Positions 41,900-50,700 of a stretch of DNA of 64,000 nucleotides are shown one piece after another. The stretch's first letter is position 1, and each line of letters starts with the position of its first letter. The position numbers were made by a program, and so were the translations under genes. The notes under the pieces were generated by a model, which ran no database searches, was not told the DNA's origin, and saw nothing but the letters and a program-made list of their open reading frames with translations. Source of the DNA: Mycobacteroides chelonae CCUG 47445. Its GTDB lineage: Bacteria > Actinomycetota > Actinomycetes > Mycobacteriales > Mycobacteriaceae. The stretch is taken from the NCBI RefSeq assembly GCF_001632805.1, contig NZ_CP007220.1, positions 2,480,001 through 2,544,000 on the forward strand. The letters run 5' to 3'.

Positions 41900-42886
41900 C
41901 ACCGAAACGAATCGGATGCTCGCGCACGTCGACACCGAGAGCGCTCCACCGCGGCTGTACAACGACATTGAGCGCAGGGGCGCGTTACCTTCCGCGTGGT
42001 GGCGTCCTATGTTGTGAAGGCGCCTCCCTTCGATGATGCGGTAGCGATGTTCACCCAGACTCGTGACGAGATCGCGAGCGACCTCGTTCAGGTGGGGATG
42101 ATCAAGATCATGGGCGACGGCACCCAAGGCGGCTACACCGCCTGGTTGCTCGATCCTTATGCGGACAAACCCGATTCGATCGGAACGTCACCGTTCACCG
42201 AGCAGCAGTGGGGCCAGCTGGTCGGCCAGATTGATGCTGCGGGTATCGACATGCATGTGCACGCGTGCGGGGAGCGCACGGTGCGGGCGGCACTGGATGC
42301 GTTTGAGGCGGCGATCGCCAAGAATCCCGCCCGGGACCGCCGGCATACAATCGCGCACCTGATCTATGTCGATGACGCGGACAACGCCCGATTTGCCAAG
42401 CTTGGGGTTGGAGCCCAGTTGTCCGCGAACTGGTTCTCCGCCGACCCCGACACCGTGGTCAATCTGGCTGCCCGGTATGGCGCGCCCCGCAAGGACAACT
42501 TCTACCGGATCCAGGACATACTGCACGCCGGCGGAAGAGTGTAACTGGGAACGGATTGGCCTGCGGCGGGGTACTTCTCCACCTACAAGCCACTCGAATC
42601 AATCCAGATCGGTGTGACCCGTCAGCTGATCGGTGACCCGAATGCCGCGGTGCTCGGCCCCACCGACCAGAAGTTGTCGGCGGCGCAGGCGGTGCAGGCC
42701 AATACGCTGGGTGCCGCGCACCAGATCCGGATGGAGAACAAGGTCGGCTCGGTGGAGGTCGGCAAGCTCGCCGATCTCATCGTGCTCGACCGCAACATCC
42801 TTGAGGGAGACCCACACGACATCCACAAGGCGACGGTCACGATGACGATGATGGACGGCCAGATCCGTCACGAGATCAAGCACTGA
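41900..42886 (+). pseudogene. Decayed amidohydrolase (YtcJ-like, amidohydrolase family 3)
   Basis: Two remnants read in sequence. The segment YNDIERRGAL is in one frame up to about 41985. A one-base loss near 41985-41989 shifts to the frame TFRVVASYVVKAPPF, which continues through GIDMHVHACGERTVRAALDAFE (HxH metal motif) and RRHTIAHLIYVDD. An in-frame TAA at 42542-42544 interrupts it; beyond the stop the same frame continues LGTDWPAAGYFSTYKPL and ends with GKLADLIVLDRNILEGDPHDI at 42886. The metal-binding N-terminal part is missing, since the upstream permease ends at 41757. So it has a 5' truncation, a frameshift and a nonsense codon. The start coordinate is approximate. Confidence 0.82.
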
Positions 42887-42891
42887 CCGGC

Positions 42892-43305
42892 CTACTTAGC
42901 CAGTACCAAGAGCGGCTTGTCCTTGTCGACGATGTAGGTTGCCAGTTCTGAACCTTCGTCATCACCGACATTGCGAACGGAATGGAAAGTCTCGGCGGGG
43001 ACGAAAAGGACATCTCCGGCGGTGACGCTCTGTGAACCCTGACCGTCGATGTCGTAGACCAGCGTGCCCTTGAGCACGTAGATGATCTCCTCGCCGGGAT
43101 GCTTGTGGCGGGCAGCCGTGGCTCCCGGCTGAAAATCGACACGTGTCTGTAGTGCCTCGCGGCCCGGGATGCTCAGATCATGGCGCTGTAAGTCGGTGCG
43201 GCTCACCGGCTCACGTTCGGACACGGGGGTAGATGACCCGCACGCCGCGGCGAGTGTCGCCAGCCCGGCACATGCGCCCATCACGATCGTGCTGCCGATG
43301 TTCAT
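42892..43305 (-). CDS. Cupin-domain lipoprotein
   Basis: About 137 residues from ATG 43305; the longer frame to 43617 is antisense noise. Signal ends in a lipobox LAAAC. A single cupin domain follows: AARHKHPGEEIIYVLKGTLVYDI (cupin motif 1 with H-x-H-x4-E) and GDVLFVPAETFHSVRN (motif 2), so a metal site is likely. Similar anchored cupins have no assigned substrate. A second exported cupin, with divergent sequence, is at 63469-63903. Confidence 0.8.
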   Translation of the reverse strand: MNIGSTIVMGACAGLATLAAACGSSTPVSEREPVSRTDLQRHDLSIPGREALQTRVDFQPGATAARHKHPGEEIIYVLKGTLVYDIDGQGSQSVTAGDVLFVPAETFHSVRNVGDDEGSELATYIVDKDKPLLVLAK

Positions 43306-43309
43306 GCGG

Positions 43310-44470
43310 TCAATCCTTCGGGAGAGGCTTGAGTGTGCCGACGCCCGACGGCGGCGCCGTGTTGTCGCGGATGCCATGGTAGATAACGCGTTTGATGATC
43401 CAGGGTTGCAGTACGCGCTCGATCGACCACGCGGGGAAGCGGAAGGCGTGACCGGAGGGGGCGAAGACTTCCAGCCCGTCGGGCTGTACGCCGAGAACCG
43501 AGCCCCACCGGTACCTGGGTGGGCGGTAGGTACGTAAAGGCCGCCCGGATACTCCGGCGCGAACATTGTGAGCCACCAGCCGGTCAGCTCGATTGCGAGC
43601 CGAGGTGCGTAGCGCATCGGTGGCCGCGACGTCTCCGACGGCGAAGACGTCGGGGTAGCCGGGAACCTGCAGTTGTGGCGTCACACGGACAAATCCGTGT
43701 TGGTCGAGTACCTCGTCGGGCAGCCATTCTGTATTGGGTTGGACCCGGCCGATCGCCCACAGCACCGCATCGGAGGAGACCGGCGGCTGCCCGGAACTCC
43801 ATTCAACCGGCTCGCTGGTGATTCGGTTGCCGGTGAATCCTTCGGGGATGAGTGCACGGTGTCCGGGGTGCAGCCCCACGCGGAGGTCGTTGAGCCGCTG
43901 CCGAATCCGGTGCCATACTCGCGGCGAGTGCTGTGTGAGCGCACGCTCACCAGGGAAATACAGGTCGACACGCAGGTTGGGCCATGTGATCGCGATGTTG
44001 GCCGCGCTGCTCACAGCGGCTGCTCCTCCACCGATGACGGTTACCGTGCCCGCCGCGGCCAGTCGCAGGTGCGCCGCGCGCAGCTCCGCAGCGACCTCGA
44101 CATTGGACTGCAGTGTGGACTGTCGCCAGAAGCCGTTACTGACACCGGTCGAGATGACCAAAGTGTCGTATGGTTCCGCAAGCGATACGCCGTTACTGCT
44201 GTGGGCGAAAACTGTTCGGGCGCTGAAGTCGACGCCGGTGAGCCGGGCATGCACGGTACGGACACGGTCCAGTCTGTGGAACCGGTCAAACGGCACCCAG
44301 TAGTTCCGTGCCCATTCGTCGGGGCGTGAAAGCCGTATCCCTAACTCTTGGCCACTGACCAACCCGGGTTTGGCGGAGATTCCGACAACATCGCTGTGGC
44401 GGGCGAGCCGGATCGCCGTGAGCAGGCCGCTGTCGCCGAGCCCGGCGATAAGGACCCGTCTGCGGCTCAC
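43310..44470 (-). CDS. FAD-dependent pyridine nucleotide-disulfide-type oxidoreductase (NDH-2/FSP1-like)
   Basis: About 386 residues from GTG 44470, which overlaps the DUF1295 stop (GTGA). The N-terminal dinucleotide fold VLIAGLGDSGLLTAIRLA, TLVISTGVSNG, the NAD(P) fold TVTVIGGGAAAVSSAANI and the second FAD motif GYPDVFAVGDVAATDALRTSARN are visible. There is no CxxxxC redox pair, so it is not a disulfide reductase; NADH-quinone or ferredoxin reductase-like chemistry is more likely. It is last in a methyltransferase-DUF1295-oxidoreductase operon, which suggests a lipid or quinone modification role. Confidence 0.82.
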   Translation of the reverse strand: MSRRRVLIAGLGDSGLLTAIRLARHSDVVGISAKPGLVSGQELGIRLSRPDEWARNYWVPFDRFHRLDRVRTVHARLTGVDFSARTVFAHSSNGVSLAEPYDTLVISTGVSNGFWRQSTLQSNVEVAAELRAAHLRLAAAGTVTVIGGGAAAVSSAANIAITWPNLRVDLYFPGERALTQHSPRVWHRIRQRLNDLRVGLHPGHRALIPEGFTGNRITSEPVEWSSGQPPVSSDAVLWAIGRVQPNTEWLPDEVLDQHGFVRVTPQLQVPGYPDVFAVGDVAATDALRTSARNRADRLVAHNVRAGVSGRPLRTYRPPRYRWGSVLGVQPDGLEVFAPSGHAFRFPAWSIERVLQPWIIKRVIYHGIRDNTAPPSGVGTLKPLPKD

Positions 44471-45360
44471 GCCGATTTCCGTGGAGGGCGGGGCACAAAT
44501 CGGGATACCCGTGCGATGACATCTCGGTACTCGGGCCGCCGCTGCAGGCTGCGCTGCTCCATCATCGGGATGCTCGAGCCCAGGAACATCCCCAACATGC
44601 CCGCGGCGCCGAGGCATAGCCACCACGCATCAGCGGGGGAGACCGCAATACCGAAGAGTGCTAGGGAGAGCCAGAAGCTGAACTCTCCGAAATAGTTTGG
44701 ATGCCGAGACCATGACCACAGGCCGCGGTCCATCACCTCACCGGGACGACGGTTGCCGGTGAAGCGGTGCATCTGCACATCGGCGACCAGCTCCAGAGCT
44801 ACAGCCGCGAGGCCAACCAGACACGCGATCGTCGTCAGCCAGACCAGGTCGCCGACGGGGCGCGTTACCGCGACATACGCCGGCACCATCCCGAGAAAGA
44901 CCAGCAGTGTGGGGATGAGATGGATGGCGACCAGATCGGCCAGGAAGCTCCATCGGCCGGCGCTGGCGCGCAGCATCGGGTAGCGCCAATCCTCATGGTG
45001 CAGACCAGGGAACGAATACACCCAGTTGGCGGTGAGGCGCACTGCCCACAGCGCGATCACCATCGCGATGAGCCAACAACGCAACTCATGTACCCCGGAC
45101 TGACTCCACCAGTAGACCAGCAGCAGCGGGGGTATCACGCTCCAATAGGCGTCGTAGAAGCTCGAATTGCGGTACAGCCTGCTGAAGACGAATATCACCA
45201 CCGTGGCCAGCACATCGGCGATCAACGTGTCCAGCCACATGCGGCCGGTACCTGGACCCCAGATGAGCCAGCCGGCGGCCACGCCCACGGCGATGAGATA
45301 GGCGATGGTCACGAGCACCAACGATTGTGACTTGCTTCGAACGATGGCTTCAGAGCTCAT
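44467..45360 (-). CDS. DUF1295/steroid 5-alpha-reductase-like membrane enzyme
   Basis: About 297 residues from ATG 45360 (alternative 45408). Six to eight transmembrane helices. The DUF1295 and isoprenylcysteine methyltransferase/5-alpha-reductase-type C-terminal motif is LWSWSRHPNYFGEFSFWLSLALFG, followed by SSIPMMEQRSLQRRPEY. FYDAYWSVIP near residue 70 is also conserved. These enzymes act on lipid or sterol substrates with NADPH or SAM. Overlaps both neighbours (11 nt with the methyltransferase, 4 nt with the oxidoreductase), so the three are translationally coupled. Confidence 0.87.
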   Translation of the reverse strand: MSSEAIVRSKSQSLVLVTIAYLIAVGVAAGWLIWGPGTGRMWLDTLIADVLATVVIFVFSRLYRNSSFYDAYWSVIPPLLLVYWWSQSGVHELRCWLIAMVIALWAVRLTANWVYSFPGLHHEDWRYPMLRASAGRWSFLADLVAIHLIPTLLVFLGMVPAYVAVTRPVGDLVWLTTIACLVGLAAVALELVADVQMHRFTGNRRPGEVMDRGLWSWSRHPNYFGEFSFWLSLALFGIAVSPADAWWLCLGAAGMLGMFLGSSIPMMEQRSLQRRPEYRDVIARVSRFVPRPPRKSA

Positions 45361-45973
45361 GCGGGGTGTTGTCCCTTCGCAACAGTGCGACGAGAAAGTC
45401 CGAGTCATCGGTGAAGGGCCTCAGGTCCCAGGTGGACAGCAGGAGGTCCGGAGCGAGACCTGCTTCGGCAGCGTCGTCGAGGAATCGAGCGAACTCGTAG
45501 TCACGGCCGGCGCCGAAGCCGATCACCGCGCGGCCATCTTCCGCGAGGTGTCCGCGCAGGCGTTTCAACACCTGAACCCGTGTGCTCGGGGCGAGAAACG
45601 CCATCACATTGCCCGCTGACACGATGACGTCAAATGGCTCGGCGATACCGGCCGACGGCAGGTCGAGGTCGGCGAGATCGCTGACGATCCACCGTGAACC
45701 GGGATGGTCCTGCTCGGCCGCCTCGATGAGCACCGGGTCGACGTCGACGCCGACCACGCAGTGACCGGCGGCCGCCAGAAACCCGCCCACCCGGCCGGAG
45801 CCACACCCGGCGTCGAGGACCCGGGCGCCACGAGGAACCATCGCGTCCACAAAGCGAGCTTCGCCCGCCAAATCCGCACCCTCACGCGCCATGGCGCGAA
45901 ACCGCTCAATGTACCAATGCGAATGGTTCGGATTGGCCGCGACTTTCTGCATCCAGAGGCTCTGCTCAACCAT
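45350..45973 (-). CDS. SAM-dependent class I methyltransferase
   Basis: About 207 residues from ATG 45973 (MVEQSLWMQKVAANPNHSHWY). Motif I is VLDAGCGSGRVGGFLAAAGHCVVGVDVDP; motif II region is FDVIVSAGNVMAFL; post II is ALLRRDNTPHEL at the end. First gene of the three-gene operon with DUF1295 and the FAD oxidoreductase. Substrate unknown; the membrane partner suggests a lipid or quinone. Confidence 0.88.
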   Translation of the reverse strand: MVEQSLWMQKVAANPNHSHWYIERFRAMAREGADLAGEARFVDAMVPRGARVLDAGCGSGRVGGFLAAAGHCVVGVDVDPVLIEAAEQDHPGSRWIVSDLADLDLPSAGIAEPFDVIVSAGNVMAFLAPSTRVQVLKRLRGHLAEDGRAVIGFGAGRDYEFARFLDDAAEAGLAPDLLLSTWDLRPFTDDSDFLVALLRRDNTPHEL

Positions 45974-46105
45974 GCAGCCATTGTCGCAAGCGGAGGTAGC
46001 GTCGCAGATCAGGGCACTCGAATACCTCACTCGATGGCCTACCGCGCCGCGATTGCGGTGCTAATCTCATGCCAACCCCGCACGTTATTGCGACGAAGGA
46101 GGGGG

Positions 46106-46330
46106 ATGGAAATGCGTTACAGCGCATGTGCCACAGCAGCATTGGCGGCGATGCTGATTCTTGCCACGCCGGCTCGGGGTGAGCCCGAGTGTCAGTTCTC
46201 GGGAGGTCTGGGCCCTGACGCCGCCTGCACCCAAAGCACCGATGACGATGAGCTCACGACGCCGTGGATGTGGCCGGGCGACGACGGATTCGGGGTCGGG
46301 TTTGGTGGACCCGGCTTCGGTTGGCGCTGA
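46106..46330 (+). CDS. Small secreted protein, Gly/Phe/Asp-rich tail
   Basis: About 74 residues from ATG 46106, preceded by GAAGGAGG. Signal peptide (ALAAMLILATPARGEPE). The mature part is about 45 residues with two cysteines (ECQFSG, DAACTQ), a Trp-rich centre (PWMWPGDDG) and a GVGFGGPGFGW tail. No family recognised. The strong RBS and clean signal peptide support a real gene. Confidence 0.65.
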   Translation: MEMRYSACATAALAAMLILATPARGEPECQFSGGLGPDAACTQSTDDDELTTPWMWPGDDGFGVGFGGPGFGWR

Positions 46331-46337
46331 TCTGGTA

Positions 46338-46883
46338 CTAGACAAGACCTAGATAGCCGAGCACTCCGGCCGCGGCGACCACGATCAACGGATTTGTCTT
46401 CGTAAAGACGAAGATCAGGGTGCAGATTCCGGTGACCGTGTAGGCACGCCAGTCGTGATCCGCGGCTCGGCTCATCACCAGGGAGGTCGCCAGGATGAGC
46501 CCGACTGTCAGCGGCGCCAAGCCCCTCTCAACGGCGGTGCGCCATTTCGACTTCTGTGCCCGCTGCCAGAATCGCGTTACCGCATACACCAGGGAGGCGG
46601 CGGGAAACACCATGGCGACCGTCGCGATGACTCCGCCGAGGATGCCTCCCGCGATGCCACCGACAGGAAGGCCCGCGGCATACCCGACCATCGCCACGAT
46701 CAGAATGCTAGGGCCCGGTGTGGTCTGGGAGATCGAAAAGATGTCGGCGAATTGCGAATTGGTCAGCCAGTGTTCGTCGCGCACTGAGCGCAGGTGCATC
46801 TCCGGCAGCACCGCATTACCGCCGCCGATGGACATCAGTGACAGCGATCCGAACAACACCACCAGCTGCCAGTAGGTGTTCAC
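46338..46883 (-). CDS. Chromate transporter, CHR domain (second half protein)
   Basis: About 181 residues from GTG 46883, overlapping the stop of the partner gene (GTGA). CHR motifs are LSLMSIGGGNAVLPEMHLRSV and FSISQTTPGPSILIVAMVGYAAG, with five or six transmembrane segments. Bacterial short-chain CHR proteins work as pairs of about 190 residues each in opposite orientations, as here. They export chromate or a related oxyanion. Phospholipase D-like and partner gene are upstream in the same operon. Confidence 0.85.
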   Translation of the reverse strand: MNTYWQLVVLFGSLSLMSIGGGNAVLPEMHLRSVRDEHWLTNSQFADIFSISQTTPGPSILIVAMVGYAAGLPVGGIAGGILGGVIATVAMVFPAASLVYAVTRFWQRAQKSKWRTAVERGLAPLTVGLILATSLVMSRAADHDWRAYTVTGICTLIFVFTKTNPLIVVAAAGVLGYLGLV

Positions 46884-47449
46884 GCGGCCGCCTTCCTGGG
46901 CCACGCCCAGAAGAGGGCCAGCGGGGCAAGGAGTGCGAGTGTCGCCAGCAGGGGCCAGCGCATCAGTCCGTTGAGCGCGAAGCTGGCGGCGAACAGGAGC
47001 ACCGGGATCAGGCTGGTGAGGCACTTCTGTCCGGTCTTGATCACCATCGCCAGGGTGAGCGCTACGGCGGCGGCGGAAGCGCCATGCAGTACGCCCTTGA
47101 CGGCGGGTACCTCTTTGAAGCGAAAGTAGAAGTACGACACCGTTAACACCAGAACCAGCGGTATCAGGCAGAGCCCGACGACGGCCGCGATGGCGCCCAG
47201 TGCACCGCGCATCTTGGTGCCAACGAATACGGCCATGTTGATCTGGTTGGCGCCCGGCAGGATTCGGCACATCGTCATCGCGGACAGGAATTCTTCCTCG
47301 CCCAGCCACTTCCTCTCGACGACGAGCACCTCGCGCGACCACGCCGACAAACCACCTCCGAACGAGGCCAGCGCTATGTGGTTGAACGTCCACGCCAAGC
47401 GAAAGAGGGACACCCGTGGCAACGGGGGATCGTTGTCACCGCTACTCAT
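46880..47449 (-). CDS. Chromate transporter, CHR domain (first half protein)
   Basis: About 189 residues from ATG 47449, overlapping the PLD gene end by 8 nt. The CHR signature is NHIALASFGGGLSAWSREVLV and TMCRILPGANQINMAVFVGTKMRG. Five to six transmembrane helices. Together with the following 181-residue protein it forms a bipartite CHR transporter. Whether it confers chromate resistance or transports another anion is not deducible. Confidence 0.85.
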   Translation of the reverse strand: MSSGDNDPPLPRVSLFRLAWTFNHIALASFGGGLSAWSREVLVVERKWLGEEEFLSAMTMCRILPGANQINMAVFVGTKMRGALGAIAAVVGLCLIPLVLVLTVSYFYFRFKEVPAVKGVLHGASAAAVALTLAMVIKTGQKCLTSLIPVLLFAASFALNGLMRWPLLATLALLAPLALFWAWPRKAAA

Positions 47450-48473
47450 GCATGAGTTCCGGATCGTGTGGGAAGTCGTCTTCATAGTGTTGACGTGAAT
47501 CCAGCGGATCCGGAGGGTCGTACTGATGGGAGAGATCCCAGTCGGTGTCGAAGACGTCTTTCAGCCGGGCAACCACGGGTGGGTCGGTGATGGTGATCCC
47601 AAGTTCACGACGCAGGTCGAAGGCGCTGCGATCGATGTTCATCGAGCCCACCAGTGCCCGGGTGTTGTCGATGATGAGTAATTTGGCGTGCACCCTCAGG
47701 TTCTTCTGCTTGTGCACCTTCACTCCGATGCGACGCAATGTCCGCAGCGATGCGAACGTGTCCAGAATGTCCCATTCACTGATGCCGTGCCTGCCCCCAC
47801 ACAGCACGCGCACCCTGACACCCCGGTCCACTGCCGCGGCAACACGGTCCAAGATGACAGCATCGACATACTTCGGATGTTGAATGTCGAGCCGCTGCTC
47901 AGCCGCGTCGATGAATTCCGCCATGTGATACCGGGAGTTCGCATTGCTCCACAGCAGGCCGTCGAAGAGTGACGGTACCCAGTCGTGGTGTTCCCAGTCG
48001 GCCTCGAACACTTCGACGATCTGTTTGACATGACTGGGCACGACCGTGATGACGCCGTAGTCGCGTGTCCGTGTGAAGTATTTCTCGCATAGGTTGAAGG
48101 TGGCCACCAGTGCGGCCTTGCCATCGACGACTATCGATTTCTCGTGCGTCACATAGAATTTCGGACTAGACCAGGCGACGTTCACCCCGGCCGTGGTGAG
48201 CCTGCCGAAGGTGTCGTCGTTGGCGCGATCGCCCCCGGATCGCTGCGGGTTGAGCATCACTCGAATGTCGACACCCGCCTGACGCCGCGCGATGACGGCG
48301 TCGATCAAGCCTTCCTCGGTGAAGGTGAATTGTTTGATGAGAAGCGATGTTTCTGCGCTCTCAATGAACTGACGAACCGGTTCCAGGCCGTCGTCCGGCT
48401 CGACGATGAGGCGAGGCGCGAAGGGGGACACAAGAGCAGAAGCTAGCACCAAGATCGCGCAGTGGTCTGCCAT
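47442..48473 (-). CDS. Phospholipase D-like protein with two HKD motifs
   Basis: A 343-residue protein. HKD motif 1 reads THEKSIVVDGKAALVATFN (H-x-K-x4-D) and motif 2 VHAKLLIIDNTRALVGSMNID. Both halves are complete, so it should fold as a bilobed PLD active site. The N-terminal 20 residues are hydrophobic (CAILVLASALVSPF) and may be a signal or anchor. The family includes cardiolipin synthases, phospholipases and nucleases. Coupled by an 8-nt overlap to the chromate transporter genes, for which I know no functional reason. Confidence 0.86.
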   Translation of the reverse strand: MADHCAILVLASALVSPFAPRLIVEPDDGLEPVRQFIESAETSLLIKQFTFTEEGLIDAVIARRQAGVDIRVMLNPQRSGGDRANDDTFGRLTTAGVNVAWSSPKFYVTHEKSIVVDGKAALVATFNLCEKYFTRTRDYGVITVVPSHVKQIVEVFEADWEHHDWVPSLFDGLLWSNANSRYHMAEFIDAAEQRLDIQHPKYVDAVILDRVAAAVDRGVRVRVLCGGRHGISEWDILDTFASLRTLRRIGVKVHKQKNLRVHAKLLIIDNTRALVGSMNIDRSAFDLRRELGITITDPPVVARLKDVFDTDWDLSHQYDPPDPLDSRQHYEDDFPHDPELMHE

Positions 48474-48535
48474 TCACATGAACACTTCGATCCGGCTGGC
48501 AACCTCATTGAACCCCAATGCAACTGGTGGCGCCG

Positions 48536-49588
48536 TTACGGCGTCACCGGCCGTTGCGCCGCGGCCGGTGTGGGGGACCTGCGGAAGATCCGGGTTTTGA
48601 GCTCGGTGGCCCGCTTTTCCACCACGAACCAACTCGATGCGGCTACCGGCAAGGTGGCCGCTGTGGCGATGACGAAGAACACAACAGGGTTCAAGCGGAC
48701 AAGCCAGAAGCTGGCAAGCATCTGTTGGATAGGGAATGCGTAGATGTACACGCCATACGAAAGATCGTTGCGCAGCCGAGCTCTACGGATCAGCGCACCC
48801 GAAACGATGATGGCGTACGCCAGGGGTAGGGCACCGATGACTCGATAGTTCTGGGTAAATCCGGAAGCCATGACAATGGCGGCGCTGAGCACGACCAAGG
48901 ACCAGCGGGCCGGTATCCGGTCCTGGTACTGGTAGAACATCGCGCCCGCGAGGAAAACGACGAAGAACCGGGCCAACATCTGTGGCCAGCTGAACATCGG
49001 CGGGGTGTAGGAGACGTAAGCCGCCCAGACTGTCGCCAAGACGAACAGAGTGGGAATAACCCAACGGCGCTTCAGAAGTCCCAGGAAGCCAAGGACGGAG
49101 ACCATTACGTCACAGAGCAGAACGAAGAAAAGGGTCCAGATAGATCCGTTCCAGACCCCCGGAAACGGCACATCGGCGGGAGTGCCGTCGATGCCGATGT
49201 ACGCCACGTTGAGCAGCGCGTTGTTGATGACGTATCCGAGCTCTGCCGACAACGAAATCGGCGTGTTCTGGACCTTGGCCGTGATCGGAGCGATCACGAA
49301 GGCGATTACGAGCAGACACACCCATAGTGCGGGGAAAATACGCAAAACGCGTGAGGCCCAATACTCCTTCAGGTACGGGCGACGCATCCACGCGGCAGTG
49401 ATGAGGAAACCTGAGATGGCAAAGAATCCGTCGGCAAAAATATTACTGAGCAGCCGCACGATCGGCTCGTAGGCAATCTCGCGGCCGGTAAGGGGCCAGG
49501 AATGGTAGAAGACCACGCCGATCGCGAGAATGAGACGCCACAGCGTCAGCGCATTGTGTTGTCGATCAAATACCTGCTCAAGCTTCAT
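48536..49588 (-). CDS. Acyltransferase family 3 membrane protein (OafA/YrhL type)
   Basis: A 350-residue protein with about ten transmembrane segments. Acyltransferase-3 signature near the N-terminus: LTLWRLILAIGVVFYHSWPL (with the active-site His) and FFAISGFLITAAWMRR. ELGYVINNALLNVAYIGIDG and a charged C-terminus follow. Such enzymes O-acylate surface polysaccharides or glycolipids. Mycobacterial homologues decorate glycolipids and cell-wall sugars; the exact acceptor is unknown. ATG 49588 has GGGGA upstream. No glycosyltransferase is adjacent. Confidence 0.9.
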   Translation of the reverse strand: MKLEQVFDRQHNALTLWRLILAIGVVFYHSWPLTGREIAYEPIVRLLSNIFADGFFAISGFLITAAWMRRPYLKEYWASRVLRIFPALWVCLLVIAFVIAPITAKVQNTPISLSAELGYVINNALLNVAYIGIDGTPADVPFPGVWNGSIWTLFFVLLCDVMVSVLGFLGLLKRRWVIPTLFVLATVWAAYVSYTPPMFSWPQMLARFFVVFLAGAMFYQYQDRIPARWSLVVLSAAIVMASGFTQNYRVIGALPLAYAIIVSGALIRRARLRNDLSYGVYIYAFPIQQMLASFWLVRLNPVVFFVIATAATLPVAASSWFVVEKRATELKTRIFRRSPTPAAAQRPVTP

Positions 49589-50117
49589 AAATTCCCCGAG
49601 GCGCCGATGCTGTGTGTTTACTTTTGCGAATGAACATACTGCACAATCCCGAGTGGCACCCGGCTTACCTCGCGGGACGAATCTTCAGACCGCAAGTGCT
49701 CAAGTTGTTTGCGAATTGTTCCGGCTTCTCTGAGATCGAACGAGCGAATTCCATTGGTTCCCCATCACGCTTTACCTGCTTGCGTCCGCGGCGGTGCACA
49801 ATGGCCGATAGCAGCGGATATGTCTGTTTGGGCTCACCACGGTGAGGGCAAGCGGCAAGAATCTCGCGGTACGCATTGATTCATTGCTGTCGAGCTATTG
49901 CAAAGCAGTATCCGGAGGGGCTGAGACGCATAGGGATGCGTCGCGGCGACCGAATGCGATTCCGTGCGGGTCCCGTGGCAATAACTATTCCTGAAACAGA
50001 TTTGCTCGGCGAAGCTGCTTCGCATTGCTTATCCGTACGCTGCGGACAGATGGATTTTGGATACGGCTCTTCTGCCACTCGAGTAGAAACCGGAGCTCAG
50101 ATAAACGCGTAGCTCAG
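49589..50117. other. Intergenic region, no gene recognised
   Basis: This is 529 nt of somewhat lower GC. I see no RNA gene, hairpin with U-tract or supported ORF. It is the upstream region of the acyltransferase gene and the downstream region of the F420/PPOX gene, both on the reverse strand. Confidence 0.4.
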
Positions 50118-50513
50118 CTACGGGGCCTCGGGGCCCGGGGAGATCTCGATGGCCACCGATGCCTGCTGACGACGGGTGATCCAGACTCCAAATTCACTCA
50201 ACGGCCCCAACAGCCAGTACTTCTGATTGACGATCTTGCGGACCCTGCGAGTGTCATCGAAGTCCAGGACGCGCGCGATGCCCGCCACCACCGGTGCATC
50301 GGGGATGAGCTGCCCTCGAATACCGCAGGGCTGCAACGTCACCGCTGGGTTGCGCCGAATACGTCTGATCTTGTACGCCGCGACCTCCGAGAAGAAGTAG
50401 AGCTTGCCATCGGCGGGAGCAATCCAGACCGGCGTGGATACCGCCGCACCGTCTTTGCGGTAGCTCGTCAACGACACATAGTTCGCCCGGCCGACCACAT
50501 CCCAATCCGTCAT
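50118..50513 (-). CDS. PPOX-class F420/flavin-dependent oxidoreductase
   Basis: About 131 residues from ATG 50513 (AGAGG 7 nt upstream). The split-barrel PNPOx-like fold is seen in NYVSLTSYRKDGAAVSTPVWIAPADGKLYFFS, then YKIRRIRRNPAVTLQPCG. The RRNP-V pattern and short length fit the mycobacterial F420H2-dependent (FDOR-B type) or haem/biliverdin-reductase-like group. Substrate unknown. It is divergent from the nitrate reductase across 187 nt. Confidence 0.85.
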   Translation of the reverse strand: MTDWDVVGRANYVSLTSYRKDGAAVSTPVWIAPADGKLYFFSEVAAYKIRRIRRNPAVTLQPCGIRGQLIPDAPVVAGIARVLDFDDTRRVRKIVNQKYWLLGPLSEFGVWITRRQQASVAIEISPGPEAP

Positions 50514-50662
50514 TCGTTGTCCTCTCATCGGCCAGTCCACCCGATTCTGTCGTAGACGGCGCCCGATCGCACTGGGCGCGTCCGGTCCCGAGCGGTCGGC
50601 CGAGGCTTACAGGAGCGTTGGCCGCACTGTGAGGTGGGTTTTTCTTTTCCATAATGTCCACG

Positions 50663-50678
50663 GAAACGATGGGGAAAC
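50663..50678 (+). promoter_or_regulatory. Possible GlnR half-box upstream of the nitrate reductase
   Basis: GAAAC-N6-GAAAC occurs 23-38 nt before the chosen ATG. It differs by one base from the actinobacterial GlnR a/b-site pattern (GTNAC-N6-GAAAC). Its closeness to the start codon is unusual for an activator site. Listed because nitrate assimilation genes are known GlnR targets. Confidence 0.2.
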
Positions 50679-50700
50679 ACATCCGGGTCACTGTGGTGAC

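Noticed and set aside
41397..42017. 206-codon frame overlapping the permease end
   Set aside because: The first part is a shadow of the permease; only its last stretch matches the decayed amidohydrolase.
42892..43617. 241-residue reading of the cupin gene
   Set aside because: The first about 100 residues run antisense through the FAD oxidoreductase; the lipoprotein signal begins at ATG 43305.
46884..47393. Long reverse frame extending the CHR second-half gene upstream
   Set aside because: It is the wrong frame of the first CHR gene; GTG 46883 with GTGA overlap is the natural start.
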